A stretch of DNA of 64,000 nt from Paratrimastix pyriformis. Taxonomy: Eukaryota > Preaxostyla > Paratrimastigidae. Position 1 is the stretch's first letter. Each line of letters starts with the position of its first letter. The notes under the pieces are model-generated. The model was given only the letters and a program-made list of their open reading frames with translations. It did no database searches and was not told the DNA's origin. The stretch covers positions 558,001 through 622,000 of the forward strand of contig JAPMOS010000018.1 of the NCBI GenBank assembly GCA_027972325.1. Reading direction: 5' to 3'. Of this stretch, positions 51,617 to 62,418 are shown piece by piece. The position numbers were made by a program, and so were the translations under genes.

Positions 51617-52617
51617 TCATACGAAGTGGATCGCATAGAGAAGGTTGCGCCCAGTTCGAAGAGTAAAGTTCTGGACGATGTCACCCACATCATTATCCAG
51701 ATCTTCGGCCTGGGCAAGCTAAAAAGAGTTCCCGGGTTGGGGGGGAAAAAGAAATCGAAAAAAAAAATGCAAGATGTGAGTGGTTGTGAATGAATTCCAC
51801 TCCTCCGCTGCAACGACGCCAGCGGACCCCGCAAGGAGGGATGGACAACAACATTGATTTGTTTGAAACGGCAAAGGGAGGCCAATTTTACAAAGAAACA
51901 CCACACAAAACCAACCATTTGACAGAGTTGAACGGTCAGAATGCCAGCGAGAATGGCCTCCTCTTGCGTATCCTTCACTTCAAGTCCAAAAACATGAATC
52001 TGTTTCAACTCGGTTGATTCCGAAGAAGAAGCCAGATCTGCTCGGATCGGGACCGAATAAACCGTTTAGAACTGTCCGAAGAAGAGCCGGTTGCAGACCT
52101 GCGAGGTGTGCGCAAGCTGCATCAAAACTGTCCGGATCAAAGGTAACAATAACATCAAAGTCAAGGTCCCCGTGACGAAGATTTTGGAAGCGCTCAGGAG
52201 CGGGCTTAATCTTCGAGTTGCGAGCCAGCATGTCGAGAACGCCCAAAGACATGTATCTACAGAAAAAAGGAGGCAATGGCACACCATGCCCAACCAGCGA
52301 TGAGCAATCACAAGCAAAAAAAAGACATACAATTGATAATCCCGGGCTTTGAGGTCCTTCAGCTGGTCGGCATAAGGTGTACCAAACTCAAAAACGACAG
52401 GTCGAGGTCCAGGCAGCTTCACGTGCTGCGCTGTCCCAAACGACCGAACATGAAACCCTTTTCTGATGAGAGCGGCCTGTGCCTCCATGGATCTGTTTTG
52501 ATTACACAAACACACAGTCGCAACTCTCAGCTGCTTGTTTTGAGCAAGTCTGCTCGCCTCCCGGTCGGGCGAATGAGGCGCTTCAACAACAGGAACGTCG
52601 GCAATGGTGGTGGCCAT
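51617..52617 (-). CDS. SSU72: SSU72, RNA polymerase II CTD phosphatase
   Basis: After a 30-residue leader come LRVATVCLCNQNRSMEAQAA, with the P-loop CNQNRS (Cys nucleophile, Arg), then KGFHVRSFGTAQHVKLPGP, ARDYQLYMSLGVLDMLARN joined by a GTATG intron, KIKPAPERFQNL, DFDVIVTFDPDSFDAA (catalytic Asp), and KQIHVFGLEVKDTQEEAIL followed by VQLCQM. The last exon is LAQAEDLDNDVGDIVQNFTL to the TGA at 51617. SSU72 dephosphorylates Ser5 of the polymerase II CTD in the 3' processing complex. All catalytic residues are present and length is normal at about 200. The leader (MATTIADVPVVEAPHSPDRE) is extra. Two other introns start GTCTG and GTTGG. It lies in tandem behind MSH3, 78 bp apart. Confidence 0.95.
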
Positions 52618-52695
52618 GCGTGCGGGATCTTCGGTGTGGGAAGAGAAGTGGTTGAAGAAGCTAAATTGCCGTCTCGGCCAGTTCGTGTTGGCTGC

Positions 52696-55258
52696 TCATG
52701 ATCGATGTAGAGTTGCCTCGAAATCCTCACTCTTCTCCTTTGCCCGTTCAACAACTTCTTTGGGGAGCCCAGCCAACCTTTGAAGAAGAAAGTGAGAGAA
52801 TATTCAACAAATGGTCAGACCTTGCCACATGAAGTCCATAAGAGCGGTCAGCGCAGCCCGGAGTAGCTTTGTACAGAAAAGTGACACTACTCGCCCAAAA
52901 ATGTGATGCGCAATCTCATCTGAGAAATACAGACGTTTCTTCACCACTTTCAGGATCTTTGTTGGCCAGGAATCCCATGTGGTAATTCCTGACTGGGGAT
53001 TCTGTGCCATACTCTTGCTCGAGGCATGCCAGTTGGGGGTAGTGTGTGACAAACATCCTACACGAAAATCTCCTCATGAGCCACCACCTCAAAGACGGCG
53101 GTGTCGGAACGGACGTCATGGCCTTCGATTCGACGAGCTTTTTCAACACAGCGTATGCGATCGCAGTTCCGTCGTGTGTGGCAGTGCCGCGCCCAACCTA
53201 ACGGACGGGTATGCTGAATGATCCTGTCGAGGAGCCGCGGCAGACCTCGTCGAGAATGACCAGACTCCGATCGGTGGCATTCTTGAGCACCTCCGAAGCC
53301 TCCAGCATCTCGACCATGAAGGTGGAACGCCCCGCGGCAAGGTTGTCGCTCGCGCCCATCCTGGTTGGGGTTAGTCTGGCCGAGGAAGGAGAGGGGGCCG
53401 CCAGCACGGACCGGGTGTAGATGGCGTCGAAGACGCTCGTCTCGACCTCGGTGGCCGGGACGAAGCTGCCGATGTGGCTCAGCAGGACAATCAGCGCGGC
53501 CTGCGGGGCGATGAGAGTCGCTGCCAAAGGCCGATAGGAGCGGCGACGGACCGTCCGCAAAAAGGTCGATTTGCCGTTCATGTTCGGGCCGGTGATGATC
53601 ATGGCCCGGGTGCGGTCCGTCCGCAGATCCAGACTGTGTCACCGCGCAAACGATGGGGGAGTGTGAAAAAGGGAATGGGGTGGGGGATGGGGTGGGCAAG
53701 CATCCATGGGGGGCCCGGCGGACCTGTTCGGGACGCAGGGCGTGGGAGAGGTGGCCTCGAGGGTGCAGTGGCGCCCGTCGATGATGCGCAGCTGATGAGG
53801 TGGCGAAAATCAAGGCCCAGCGTGGTGGGGTGGCGGATGAAGCTCCGGCCGCCATGGGGATGGCTGCGGACCGTATGTGGGGCCCCGTCGGGAACGATGC
53901 GGGGCCGGGTGTAGTGCGGCAGCCGGGCCACCTCGGCCAGCGCCACCAGACAGTCCAGCTCGCTCGCCACACGCACCACGGCTCGTATGGCAGCGTAGTG
54001 CGAGGCGAGTTCCCTACGCCCCAGGGGAAGACGGGCGGCGGTGGGACAGGTGTGGCGGATGGGAATGAGGCGAATGGGGTGCCACGAATCCCTGAGCCAG
54101 TATGCCCTTCACGCCAAATCGCCCTTCTCCTGGCAGTCTGGCAGCGGGGGGTGGACGGTGACGGACTGGAGCATAGATTTCCAGGCCTGGTTGGCGTGCT
54201 GCTCGAGGAGCTCCCGCTGGGCCTGCAGCAGGGCCAGCTGGTCCTCGATGAAGGGCGTGTGGTACCGGGAGTCCTTCCGCGTCCTGACCAGCAGACCAGA
54301 CAGCAGACCAGACAGCAGACCAGACAGCAGACCAGACAGCAGAACAGACAGCAGACCAGACAGCAGAGACCAGACAGCAGAGACCAGACAGCAGCAGGTG
54401 GAAGGGGATCAGGACAAAGATATGCGGGGATCAGACAACAGAGAGTGGACGCGGGGTGGAGGCAGGTGGCCGACCCGCTGATCTTGGTCCAGTCCTTGGG
54501 CACCAGCCGCGTCTCCGTGTTGGGGACCACCAGCAGGTACTGCCCACGCCCACGCCCACGCCCACGCCCACGCCCACGCCCACGCCCACGCCCACGCCCA
54601 CGCCCACGCCCACGCCCACGCCCCACGCCCACGCCCACGCCCACGCCCACGCCCACGCCCACGCCCACGCCCACGCCACCCGGCGCCATCATCAGGAAAA
54701 ATAGTTCGGGCGATCCACCCGGGGGGCGAAGAGATCGGGGGGAAGAGGGGGGGAAGGGGGAAGGGGTGGCGGGCCTCGTTGCTCTGCATCTGGGTGTACT
54801 CGAGGCCCGGCTTGCGGAGCTGCTTGCGGACGTCCCGCAGGTGCTGCTGCAGCCGCTGCTCAATGGCGGCGATTTCCTTGGTGGGTTTCGCGGGGCCGGA
54901 GAGGAGAGGGGACGATGAGTGGGGGGGCAGGTGGCGTGAGGGAGGGGGCGGCACGGCGGCGAGGGGAGGGGCGGAGACGGGGGCGGACCGCGCGGCAGTG
55001 GTCGATGTCCGGGTACGAGCCCTTGACGAAGAGGTTCACCTTGCCCGCGGTGCCCCCCGTGGCCGCGGCCGGGGTGCCGGGGGTCTTCTTCTTGCTCGGG
55101 GCCGGGGCCTTGAGGGCCTCCGGGTTGAGCCGGTCCAGGTAGTGCCCCAGGATGGGCATGATCGAGGGCATGTCTGCAGGCGAAGGAGAGGTGGGGGGGG
55201 GGGGGGGGGGCGGTGTGGCAGCCATGAGGAGGCTGTAGTTGTCTGTAGTTGTCTGTAG

Positions 55259-55322
<64 letters not shown>

Positions 55323-58300
55323 AGCTGTCTGGAGCTGTCTGTGCTGCTGCTGCTGCTGCCTCTGTCCAGGTCGTCTCTGCCAACAGCCACCTCGAGCTAG
55401 CCTGTCCGTATGCTGACTGTCCGTATGCGGTCTCCCTGTCTGCCTGTTTGTCTGTCAACTCGCCTGTCGGTCTGTACTGTCCGTGCTGTCTCATCCTCGG
55501 ACCCTGCAGAAGCTCCACCAGAAGGGGCGCTCGAAGTCTCCCCGTCCCGCCACGCGAGGCAGCGGCAGCATGGGCCGCCGTGGCCGGGGCAGAGGGGGCC
55601 GCCGTGGCCGGGGCAGAGGGGGCCACCGTGGCCGGGGCAGAGGGGGCCACCGTGGCCGCGGGTGGGTCAGGCCGCTCGTCCTCGGCCCCGTCCGGGTCGG
55701 CGCCCTGCGAGAGGACGAGAGGCGGACGGCATCAGCGGCAAGCGGGGAGCGAAACAACGGCCGGGCCACACCGCGGCGGAAGGCATCCCATCGAGGAGCC
55801 GGGCCAGCAGACCGAGGATTCACCAGTGGCCTGCGGTGGTGGTGGGGCGGCGCTCGCCTGGGGGGGCCGGAGGGGCTCCAGGGCCCGAACGAGGGTGACC
55901 AGGCCCTTGAGGATGCTGCCCAGCTCGCGGGGGGTGCACTTGGCGTAGTGGATGCGGCACAGGCCCCGCTCGAGGTCGGGCAGCTGGCAGAGGGCCTTCT
56001 TGACCAGCTCGTCGGCCACCGCCGCCCCGGGGCCTATGGTGACGGCGTCCCCCCCATCCCCACGTTAAGGGATGCGCTCGTTGGCCGCAAGGGATGGAAG
56101 CGAGCGGGATGCGAGTGGAGAGGGGAGGGTCGGCCTGGCGGACCCTGGGCCAGCTCGGCCACGGCGTCCAGGCGGCGGACGATGTCCTCGTACCGGTTCA
56201 GCGGCTGGGCCACCCACTGGCGGAGCAGGCGAGCTGCGGGAAACCCCCGGTGGCGGCGGTCAGAATCGTGCGAGAAGTGGCTGGAGAGGGAGGGAGGGAG
56301 GAGGGGGGGGGAGAGACGGCGGACCGCCGAAGCGAGTGTGGGTGTGGTTGACCAGCCAGAAGAGCGTCCCGTGCTCGCGCCCGTCGGCCTGGTTCCCGAA
56401 AACCTGCATTCGTCCCCATGGCGGTGGCCCCGAGACGTGAGCCGACCGGAAGAAGAAGACAGCGGCAGGCGGGAACGGGGGGAAGGCGGGTGCCAACCTC
56501 GAGGTTGCGCAGGGTGGTGGCCGAGAGGGCCAGGCAATGGGCGCTCTGGAAGTTCCGCATGGCCCCGGTCAACTGCGCCGCCCCGCCCCCAGACAGAGGC
56601 CCAAGGGATGACGCCGAGATCATGACGATGGAGCGGATGCCCGCTCCCACCCACAGGACGGAAGGCCCGCCCACGGGGCGGGGCGGACGGACGGAGAAGA
56701 CCGTGTGCAGCTGGAAGTCCTGCAGGTGCCTGAGCAGGGCCCCCATGGCGCAGAGCAGCGGGGGCCGCATGGCCAGCAGGGCCGGCAGCCGGTTGGCCGC
56801 CCCGGCGGCCGTGAAGTGGTCGGTGAGGATGCCCAGGGCGGCCCCCTGGAAGAAGGCCCCCCGCTCGAGCCGCTCGATGCGGGGCGGCTCGCGGCCTTCC
56901 CCCGGGGCGTAGCTGTTCAGCAGGCGGGCCGTCTGGGGGGTCAGCTCGTAGGGGGCCAGCACCTCGACCGGGCACAGATGCGCCAGCCGCGTCTCGAGCT
57001 GGCCCCGGCTGTGGGTGTCGTGGAAACAGTCGTACACAACGTCGCCCGTCCCTGCGCAGTTGGGTGGGGTCGAGGATCAGCAGGGATGGTGGCGTGAACG
57101 TGTGGTGTGAGGGGCCAGGCGGGCGGGGGAGTGCCACCGTGGTGCTGAAGGTGCGGACCCGTGTGGACGGCGACGATGGCCACCTCGATGGTCTGGGGCC
57201 CCTCGGTCACGGACGGATCCGCCGCCTCGCCCCCGTCGGGCTCGGCCGCCCCGCGGCTGGGCTCCTCGTCGTGATCGTCGTCGAGGACCGCCAGCCGCTC
57301 CCCGCGGTCGCGCTTGGCGGGCAGGGACGCCTTGGGGGCGCTCCGCTTGGGGGCCGGCACGGTGGCGGCTGCGCCCCGATCCCCAGTCCGCTCGCCAGGC
57401 CCGCCGCCGGGCCGCCGCAGTCGCCCCCCGGGCCGCCCCGGCGCCCGGGCCAGTCCTCGCAGAGACATACCATGTACCCGCCCGCCATCAGGTTCCGGGC
57501 CCGGTGTTGCCAGGCCGGCCCCGTCCCCGCAGCGCCGCCGTCGGTGCCGCCCGTGACTGGGCAGCGGAACGCGATGAAGGGGGGAGGGGGGAGGGGGGGG
57601 GGGGGGGACGACGTGAAGGAGGGCGACTTGGGGGGGTGGGGGGGGGGGGCCAGAGCCGGCAGCGGAGTGCGGGCCGGGGAGGCGAGGGAGGGCGGGGCGG
57701 CGGACCGTCGAGGGCGTCGAAGCCCGTGCCGACCATGGTGCCCCGGGTGAAGAGGGCCGTCAGTTTGCGCTCGAAGACCTGGTTGCGGGTGGCCCCGAGC
57801 TTCTTCAGGGCGGCGGTCTCGGTCTGGCCCACCAAGCCCACCTGCCCTCCCCCCGCGGCGGTGACACCCGAACGGCGATGGGCGACTGGCCACCACCAGG
57901 GCCGGCGTACGGGGGGGGAGGGGGGGGGCAGACCCTGTACCCGGCCTCGACCAGCCGGGTCACGTGGTACTGCATGCGGAAGGTGGGAATGCTGGCCGTC
58001 AGGAAGTTGTGGTCCCTGTGGGCGTAGATGTGCAGCACCTGGGGCCCGCCGCCGCACGGAGAAGAAGAAGAAAGAGAGGACGAAGATGGTGAAGGAAACT
58101 GCTTGGACAGAGGGGACGGGGGAGCTGAGCAGGTCTGGAGGCGGTGGGGCATGGCTCGCGTACCTGTGCCGCGATGCGGGCGTCCTCGCCGAAGAAGCGG
58201 AACTTGTATCCGCACTCGATGAGCAGCATCGTGTGGTGCGGGCCGTTGCCTGGGGGGAGTGCAGAAGACGTGGCCTGAGGCACTGCACACGACCGGGACC

Positions 58301-59810
58301 CTCCAAGCTCCGCCACACACAGAATGAAATCCCACAACCACAACAAAGGCGCACACACGCACACGCACATGGCCAGCCGGACGGACCGCCCCCGTGGAGG
58401 CGCTGCAGCTGGACCACCTGCTGCTCGAGGGGCGTCAGGCGATCGCCCGGGCGTGGCCCCACGGGGCCGCTCAGGGCTGTGGCGGCCACCCGAGAGGCCC
58501 ATGTCTACGCGAGGCGGTGGGGCGGAGCGAGGGTGCGAGCAAGAGGGCGAGGGATGAGGTGTCACTCGTCGTGAGCCGTGATGATGATGCTCCCCCCCAG
58601 CGACACGGACGACGCGATCGATCGATGCGCGGGACGGACCTCTTTGCGCTGCTCCTTGGTGACGATGGTGTCGGGGCCCTTGGCGCCCTTCCCCTTGGCC
58701 CCACGCTTCCCCGGGGCTGCCCCGTCGTCCTCGCTGCCGGCCTCATCATCGTCCTCGGGCCCGCTGGCCCCGTCCTCGCTGCCCTCGCCCTCCTCGCCCT
58801 CGTCCTCGGCCCGGTCGTGCCCACCCTCCTCTTGGGCCTTCTCGGACCCGAGGGCTCGCTCGGTCAGCAAGGCTAACTTGTTGAGAACGGCCGGCTTGGT
58901 GCGGGGGGCGCTGGCCGGAGCGGCTTGGACACCCTCGGTGGGGGCGCCTGGGGGTGGAGAAAAGATGGCCATCATGGGCCGCGACAGGACAAGGCGACAG
59001 ACCGCGCTTGAAGGATGCCAGGGCATCGACGCCCCGTTGTGCCGGCGCGTCGGATGGTCGCGCCATCGGGGCAGCTGGGGTGACGTCCTCCACTGCGGGG
59101 GGCGGCTCCGGGGCAGCGGGCTGGGCCGGCTTGGGTGGGGCTGGCGGAGCATCGCGTTGCAGCGCAAATTTGGTCAGCTGGGCGAAGCCAGGGGCAGGGG
59201 CGGCTGGTTGCCCGCTCGCATCGTCATCGTCATCGTCATCGGCAACCATGCGCCTCAGCGGGCGCCGGGGGGCGGGGGCGGCCGGCGAGGGCTTCGGTTT
59301 CGCGCTTCCCTTGGCGGGTTTTCGCTTGGGCTTTGGCGCTGCTTCTGCGAGGTGAAAAGCTGGTTGATTGGCACGACGCCAGACCTGCCACCACCGCTTC
59401 GTCGTCTTCCTCCTCCAAGTCTACGGTATCGTCGTCTTTGTCCGATTCGACTGCCCATAGTTGATGTTGTAATTTTCCCGACCCAAAATAAATGATGCAG
59501 ACCCGATTTACGCGAGGGATCATAATCTCCGTCATCATCGGCGACTGATTCCGCGCTGCCTTCCTCGGATTCATCGTCGGAAACGACACGACTTTTGCCA
59601 TTTTTCGGCTGTTGTGGCGAAGGTGGTGGCTTCTTTAACGGGACGCAATGAACCGGACGGAGACGAGAGTGGGGGACAGACCGGCCGTTTTGCGGGAGAT
59701 GCGGGACTCAGGGGAGCTGCTGAGGCTTGCCCTGCCGAATTTGGCGATCGTATCGTAGAAATCTTCCCTGTGACTTGGAAGAACTTCGAGAGTGTGACCT
59801 GCTTACTCAT
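52696..59810 (-). CDS. MSH3: MSH3, MutS-homologue for insertion/deletion loops
   Basis: The N-terminus [16 protein letters not shown] holds a PCNA-binding PIP box (Q..L..FF), as in MSH3/MSH6. After an acidic and basic linker comes the start of the mismatch-binding domain, [16 protein letters not shown]. Then [35 protein letters not shown] and [20 protein letters not shown], diagnostic of MSH3 (GYKYRFFG, no MSH6 Phe-x-Glu). Core blocks include [36 protein letters not shown] and [20 protein letters not shown]. The ATPase has [68 protein letters not shown] and [16 protein letters not shown], then [11 protein letters not shown] and [20 protein letters not shown] to TGA. The Walker A Lys and Walker B Asp-Glu are intact. 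Introns contain large microsatellites. Confidence 0.95.
54289..54376. repeat. 12-mer repeat (CAGCAGACCAGA)n
   Basis: About seven copies, one variant, in an MSH3 intron downstream of the exon ending [12 protein letters not shown]. Confidence 0.88.
54542..54676. repeat. Hexamer repeat (CCCACG)x22
   Basis: About 135 bp of CCCACG, interrupted once. On the minus strand it is GTGGGC. It lies in an MSH3 intron between the helix [20 protein letters not shown] and the exon [17 protein letters not shown]. Confidence 0.93.
55259..55323. repeat. Tetramer repeat (GTCT)x16
   Basis: A pure tetranucleotide array in an MSH3 intron, preceded by three GTCTGTAGTT units. On the sense strand it reads CAGA. Confidence 0.95.
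55567..55662. repeat. 27 to 30-mer GC-rich repeat in MSH3
   Basis: About four copies of GCCGTGGCCGGGGCAGAG with spacer. Translated on the minus strand it gives Ala-Pro-Ser-Ala-Pro-Ala-Thr-type repeats, probably a coding linker between MSH3 domains. Confidence 0.75.
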
Positions 59811-59924
59811 GGTTGACAGGGCAGGTCTGAAATTCAAATCGACCGAGCTTAGCCTGCTCAATTTTGTCTCTCTCCGCTATCATAAAAGAACCGCGCCGGT
59901 GTCCAAATCAGCCACGAATCAACC
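59811..59924. promoter_or_regulatory. Divergent promoter, MSH3 / NUDCD1-like gene
   Basis: 114 bp between start codons, AT-richer than the genes. CATAAAAG at 59881..59888 could be a TATA-like element about 38 bp before the NUDCD1 ATG. Confidence 0.5.
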
Positions 59925-62259
59925 ATGGACCTTCTCGAAGAATTTGGTGGGTACAAGCTCGAAAGAATTATTCAGGGTCCCAGTGCTCAAGTTGAATGTC
60001 ATCCTTATTCACGCGGCTGGCGGGATGAATTCAATCTGTCTCGCGTTTTGATGAAGTCCCGTCACAATGCTCTTCACGCCGACCCTTCTTCTCCCGCGAG
60101 TCCACTTCTTTTTGTCAACGACCACGGAGAACTCACGGAATTGACGACTGATCGTGGGGTCAGCACGTCGCAAGGTTTTTTTTTTCATTCTTACCGTTCG
60201 TTCTGGATCGCAGCAAATCGAAGCGATTTCTATTTACACTCTCGGGGTATCAGCGGCATCCGACTTACCACCATCCTGTGCGCCTCTTCAGCAGTCTGCA
60301 TCGACATCCAGCCGCCTCGTTTTTGCCTGCGACGGCGACCACCATCTCACAGCTGTTCGTTACTCACCAGGTTTGTCAATTTCGCTCATTTGAAATGAAT
60401 TCGTATCTTTTTTACGCAGCGAGCGCTGTTGCTCCGATGGAAACTGAGGGTGGGGTTCCACCACGCGGCCCGGCCATCCTCTTCGATGAGGATCTCCCCC
60501 CTCTCCCTGGAACCCTGATTAAAAAGGAGGGTGGCTACTTTGTCGTTGACTCGATCCGTCAGGAAGGTTTGTGCCCTCTGCACACAGCCGCTCTATCCCG
60601 ACTTTCCAGATTCCATCTATGTGTCCATGTTGGGCAGTGCCACTATCGAGTTCACCGAGCCCGCCGTCCGCGTCGAGGCGGCTCCATCTCCAGCCCCTTC
60701 GCCCGTCTCTGGCACAAAGCCGGAAGCTGACACAACTGCCACCGCAATGGCCCCCCCTCCGGCCTCTCCTGTTCGGCTCTCGGTGGAGTCCAACCCGGTC
60801 CCTCCGTTCATCTCCGATATGCAGGAGACCATCAAAAAGCAGGCCGAGCACCCTCCGGCCCCGAAACCAGCAGCCCAAAAGATGGTGTTCGTTCGCGAAG
60901 GCGAAGCGCCTCCGACCCCAGAACCGTCTGTTGTTTCCCAGTCCGAACGTCACATGGCTCCTAGAAAAACGTTTATGCCGGGTGAGACCCTTCCCTCTGC
61001 GACGCCTGTCATCGGTACTCCAGCTCCGACGCCAGAGCTTGGCGCAGCGACGCCTGCAGTTCGTAGTGTCCCATCGCGGCAGACGACGAGCACCCAGTTT
61101 GTCGTTCGGGTGCTTCGCTTCCAGGAGGCAGATGCGAATCGCCTCCTCCTGGTGCAGGACCACATCTATCGGTGCGCTCAGCCCCCGAGCGCACTTTTCT
61201 TCCTCGCAGACGAGACACCCGCAGTCGCGCTCTATTGCCTGTCAGAAAGACCCCTCAAACAGGTCACATCGTCCGTTTCGGTTCACGTGCCCAGTGCCAC
61301 ACCACTGCCGACCCCCTCTCCTGCTCCTGCTCCGGCAACTGACGAAGATGTGGTGGAAATGATCGCACGCCCCGCCGAGACAGCTGCAAACCCCAGACCG
61401 ACCCCAGGTTTTTGTCTTCGTTCCCGCCATCCCTTTAATTCGTTTTTTCCGCCGCTAGAGAGCGGAACGGACATGTCAAAGGGCACTGGACCGTCCTGGC
61501 TCTACCAAGAGCCGCGCGTCACCGAAGGTCGTCGTCGTTGCTGTTTCGTTCCCCCGTCCTCAACCTGCTCTTCGCACCACAGAGGGAGGGACCGATGAGC
61601 CCGAGGTCGAGGCCAACCTCACCATCTCGACTGTTTCGTTCGCATCCCACGTCTGGCGCTCCCCAAGCGCTCCTGTGCCCTCACAGACTCCTTTCTAACC
61701 TCTGTAGCGGGCCGCTCCGGTTCGTTGCAAGACAATTTTCGCCAACGTTCTCTGCACCAGCGGACTGTCGGCTCCCCGAGCGGCCCCGCTGATCGGCCTG
61801 AAGGCCGATGTCCACTGTGCCATTTACCCTGTCGATGCCCCCGCTGCCACGTTCTCGGGGGAGGTCTGTCGTTGGGTCTTCGAGCCCGCGCATTCATCTC
61901 GTTATGCGGTGTAGCCCATCGGCTATATCCCGGCCTTCTCCTATGTCCTGGAGAGCAAGCGCTCCAAGAAGTTTGTCCAATTTACCGCCGATCGAAGGTT
62001 CGTCCCTCTCTCACCCCTCGATCGTTACATCCCCCGCGTCTCGCGCCATCTCCGTAGCTTCGCCGTGATTGCCGAGTTTTCTCGGTTCCTCTATCTCTAC
62101 AAGGTCGTGGCCCCAGGGCAGCCAAGTGCCCCGCACCAGGTGCTGGAGCTCCTCGACGAATCCGGGGCCGACCTCGAAATTCTGGGCATGCAGGTCCTGC
62201 CCGACCGCCGAATCTGCGTGCTGACCGAGAAGAAGGCCGTCGTCTACCAACTCCCATGA
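59925..62259 (+). CDS. NUDCD1-like protein
   Basis: The start MDLLEEFGGYKLERI recalls the FEGYKL segment at the N-terminus of NUDCD1. RDEFNLSRVLMKSRHNALH and LLFVNDHGELTELTTDRGV resemble its first beta-propeller blades. Later exons give IEAISIYTLGVSAASDLPP and GPAILFDEDLPPLPGTLIKK. A Pro/Ala-rich section (60660 to 61080) precedes TQFVVRVLRFQEADANRLLL. The C-terminal part GYIPAFSYVLESKRSKKFVQ, RRFVPLSPLDRYIPRVSRH, VIAEFSRFLYLYKV and LEILGMQVLPDRRICVLTEK ending VVYQLP* is the best match (NUDCD1 GYVQASKRDKKF..., FIYRQP, ERLFVLTTKNL). NUDCD1 is a dynein/chaperone-related protein with a central CS domain; I could not find a convincing CS domain here. Several splices between 61420 and 61960 are unresolved. 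Confidence 0.7.
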
Positions 62260-62418
62260 AACCAGCCGGCTGCCTCTTCCCCAGCAGAAACACCGTCCGC
62301 CTGACGAAGGGGCCGCGACGAACTTTCGGCGCTGTACATTCTTCTTTGTGCCCCTTGGGTCGGTGTGTGTCGTGTGTTATCCGTGGTGAAAAACACCGCG
62401 GGAATTGGTACACCGTCC
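62260..62418. other. Gap between convergent genes
   Basis: About 160 bp of balanced composition holding both 3' ends. No gene. Confidence 0.5.

Noticed and set aside
54289-55323. Regular repeats resembling a CRISPR array
   Set aside because: These are head-to-tail microsatellites without unique spacers, inside MSH3 introns of a eukaryote.
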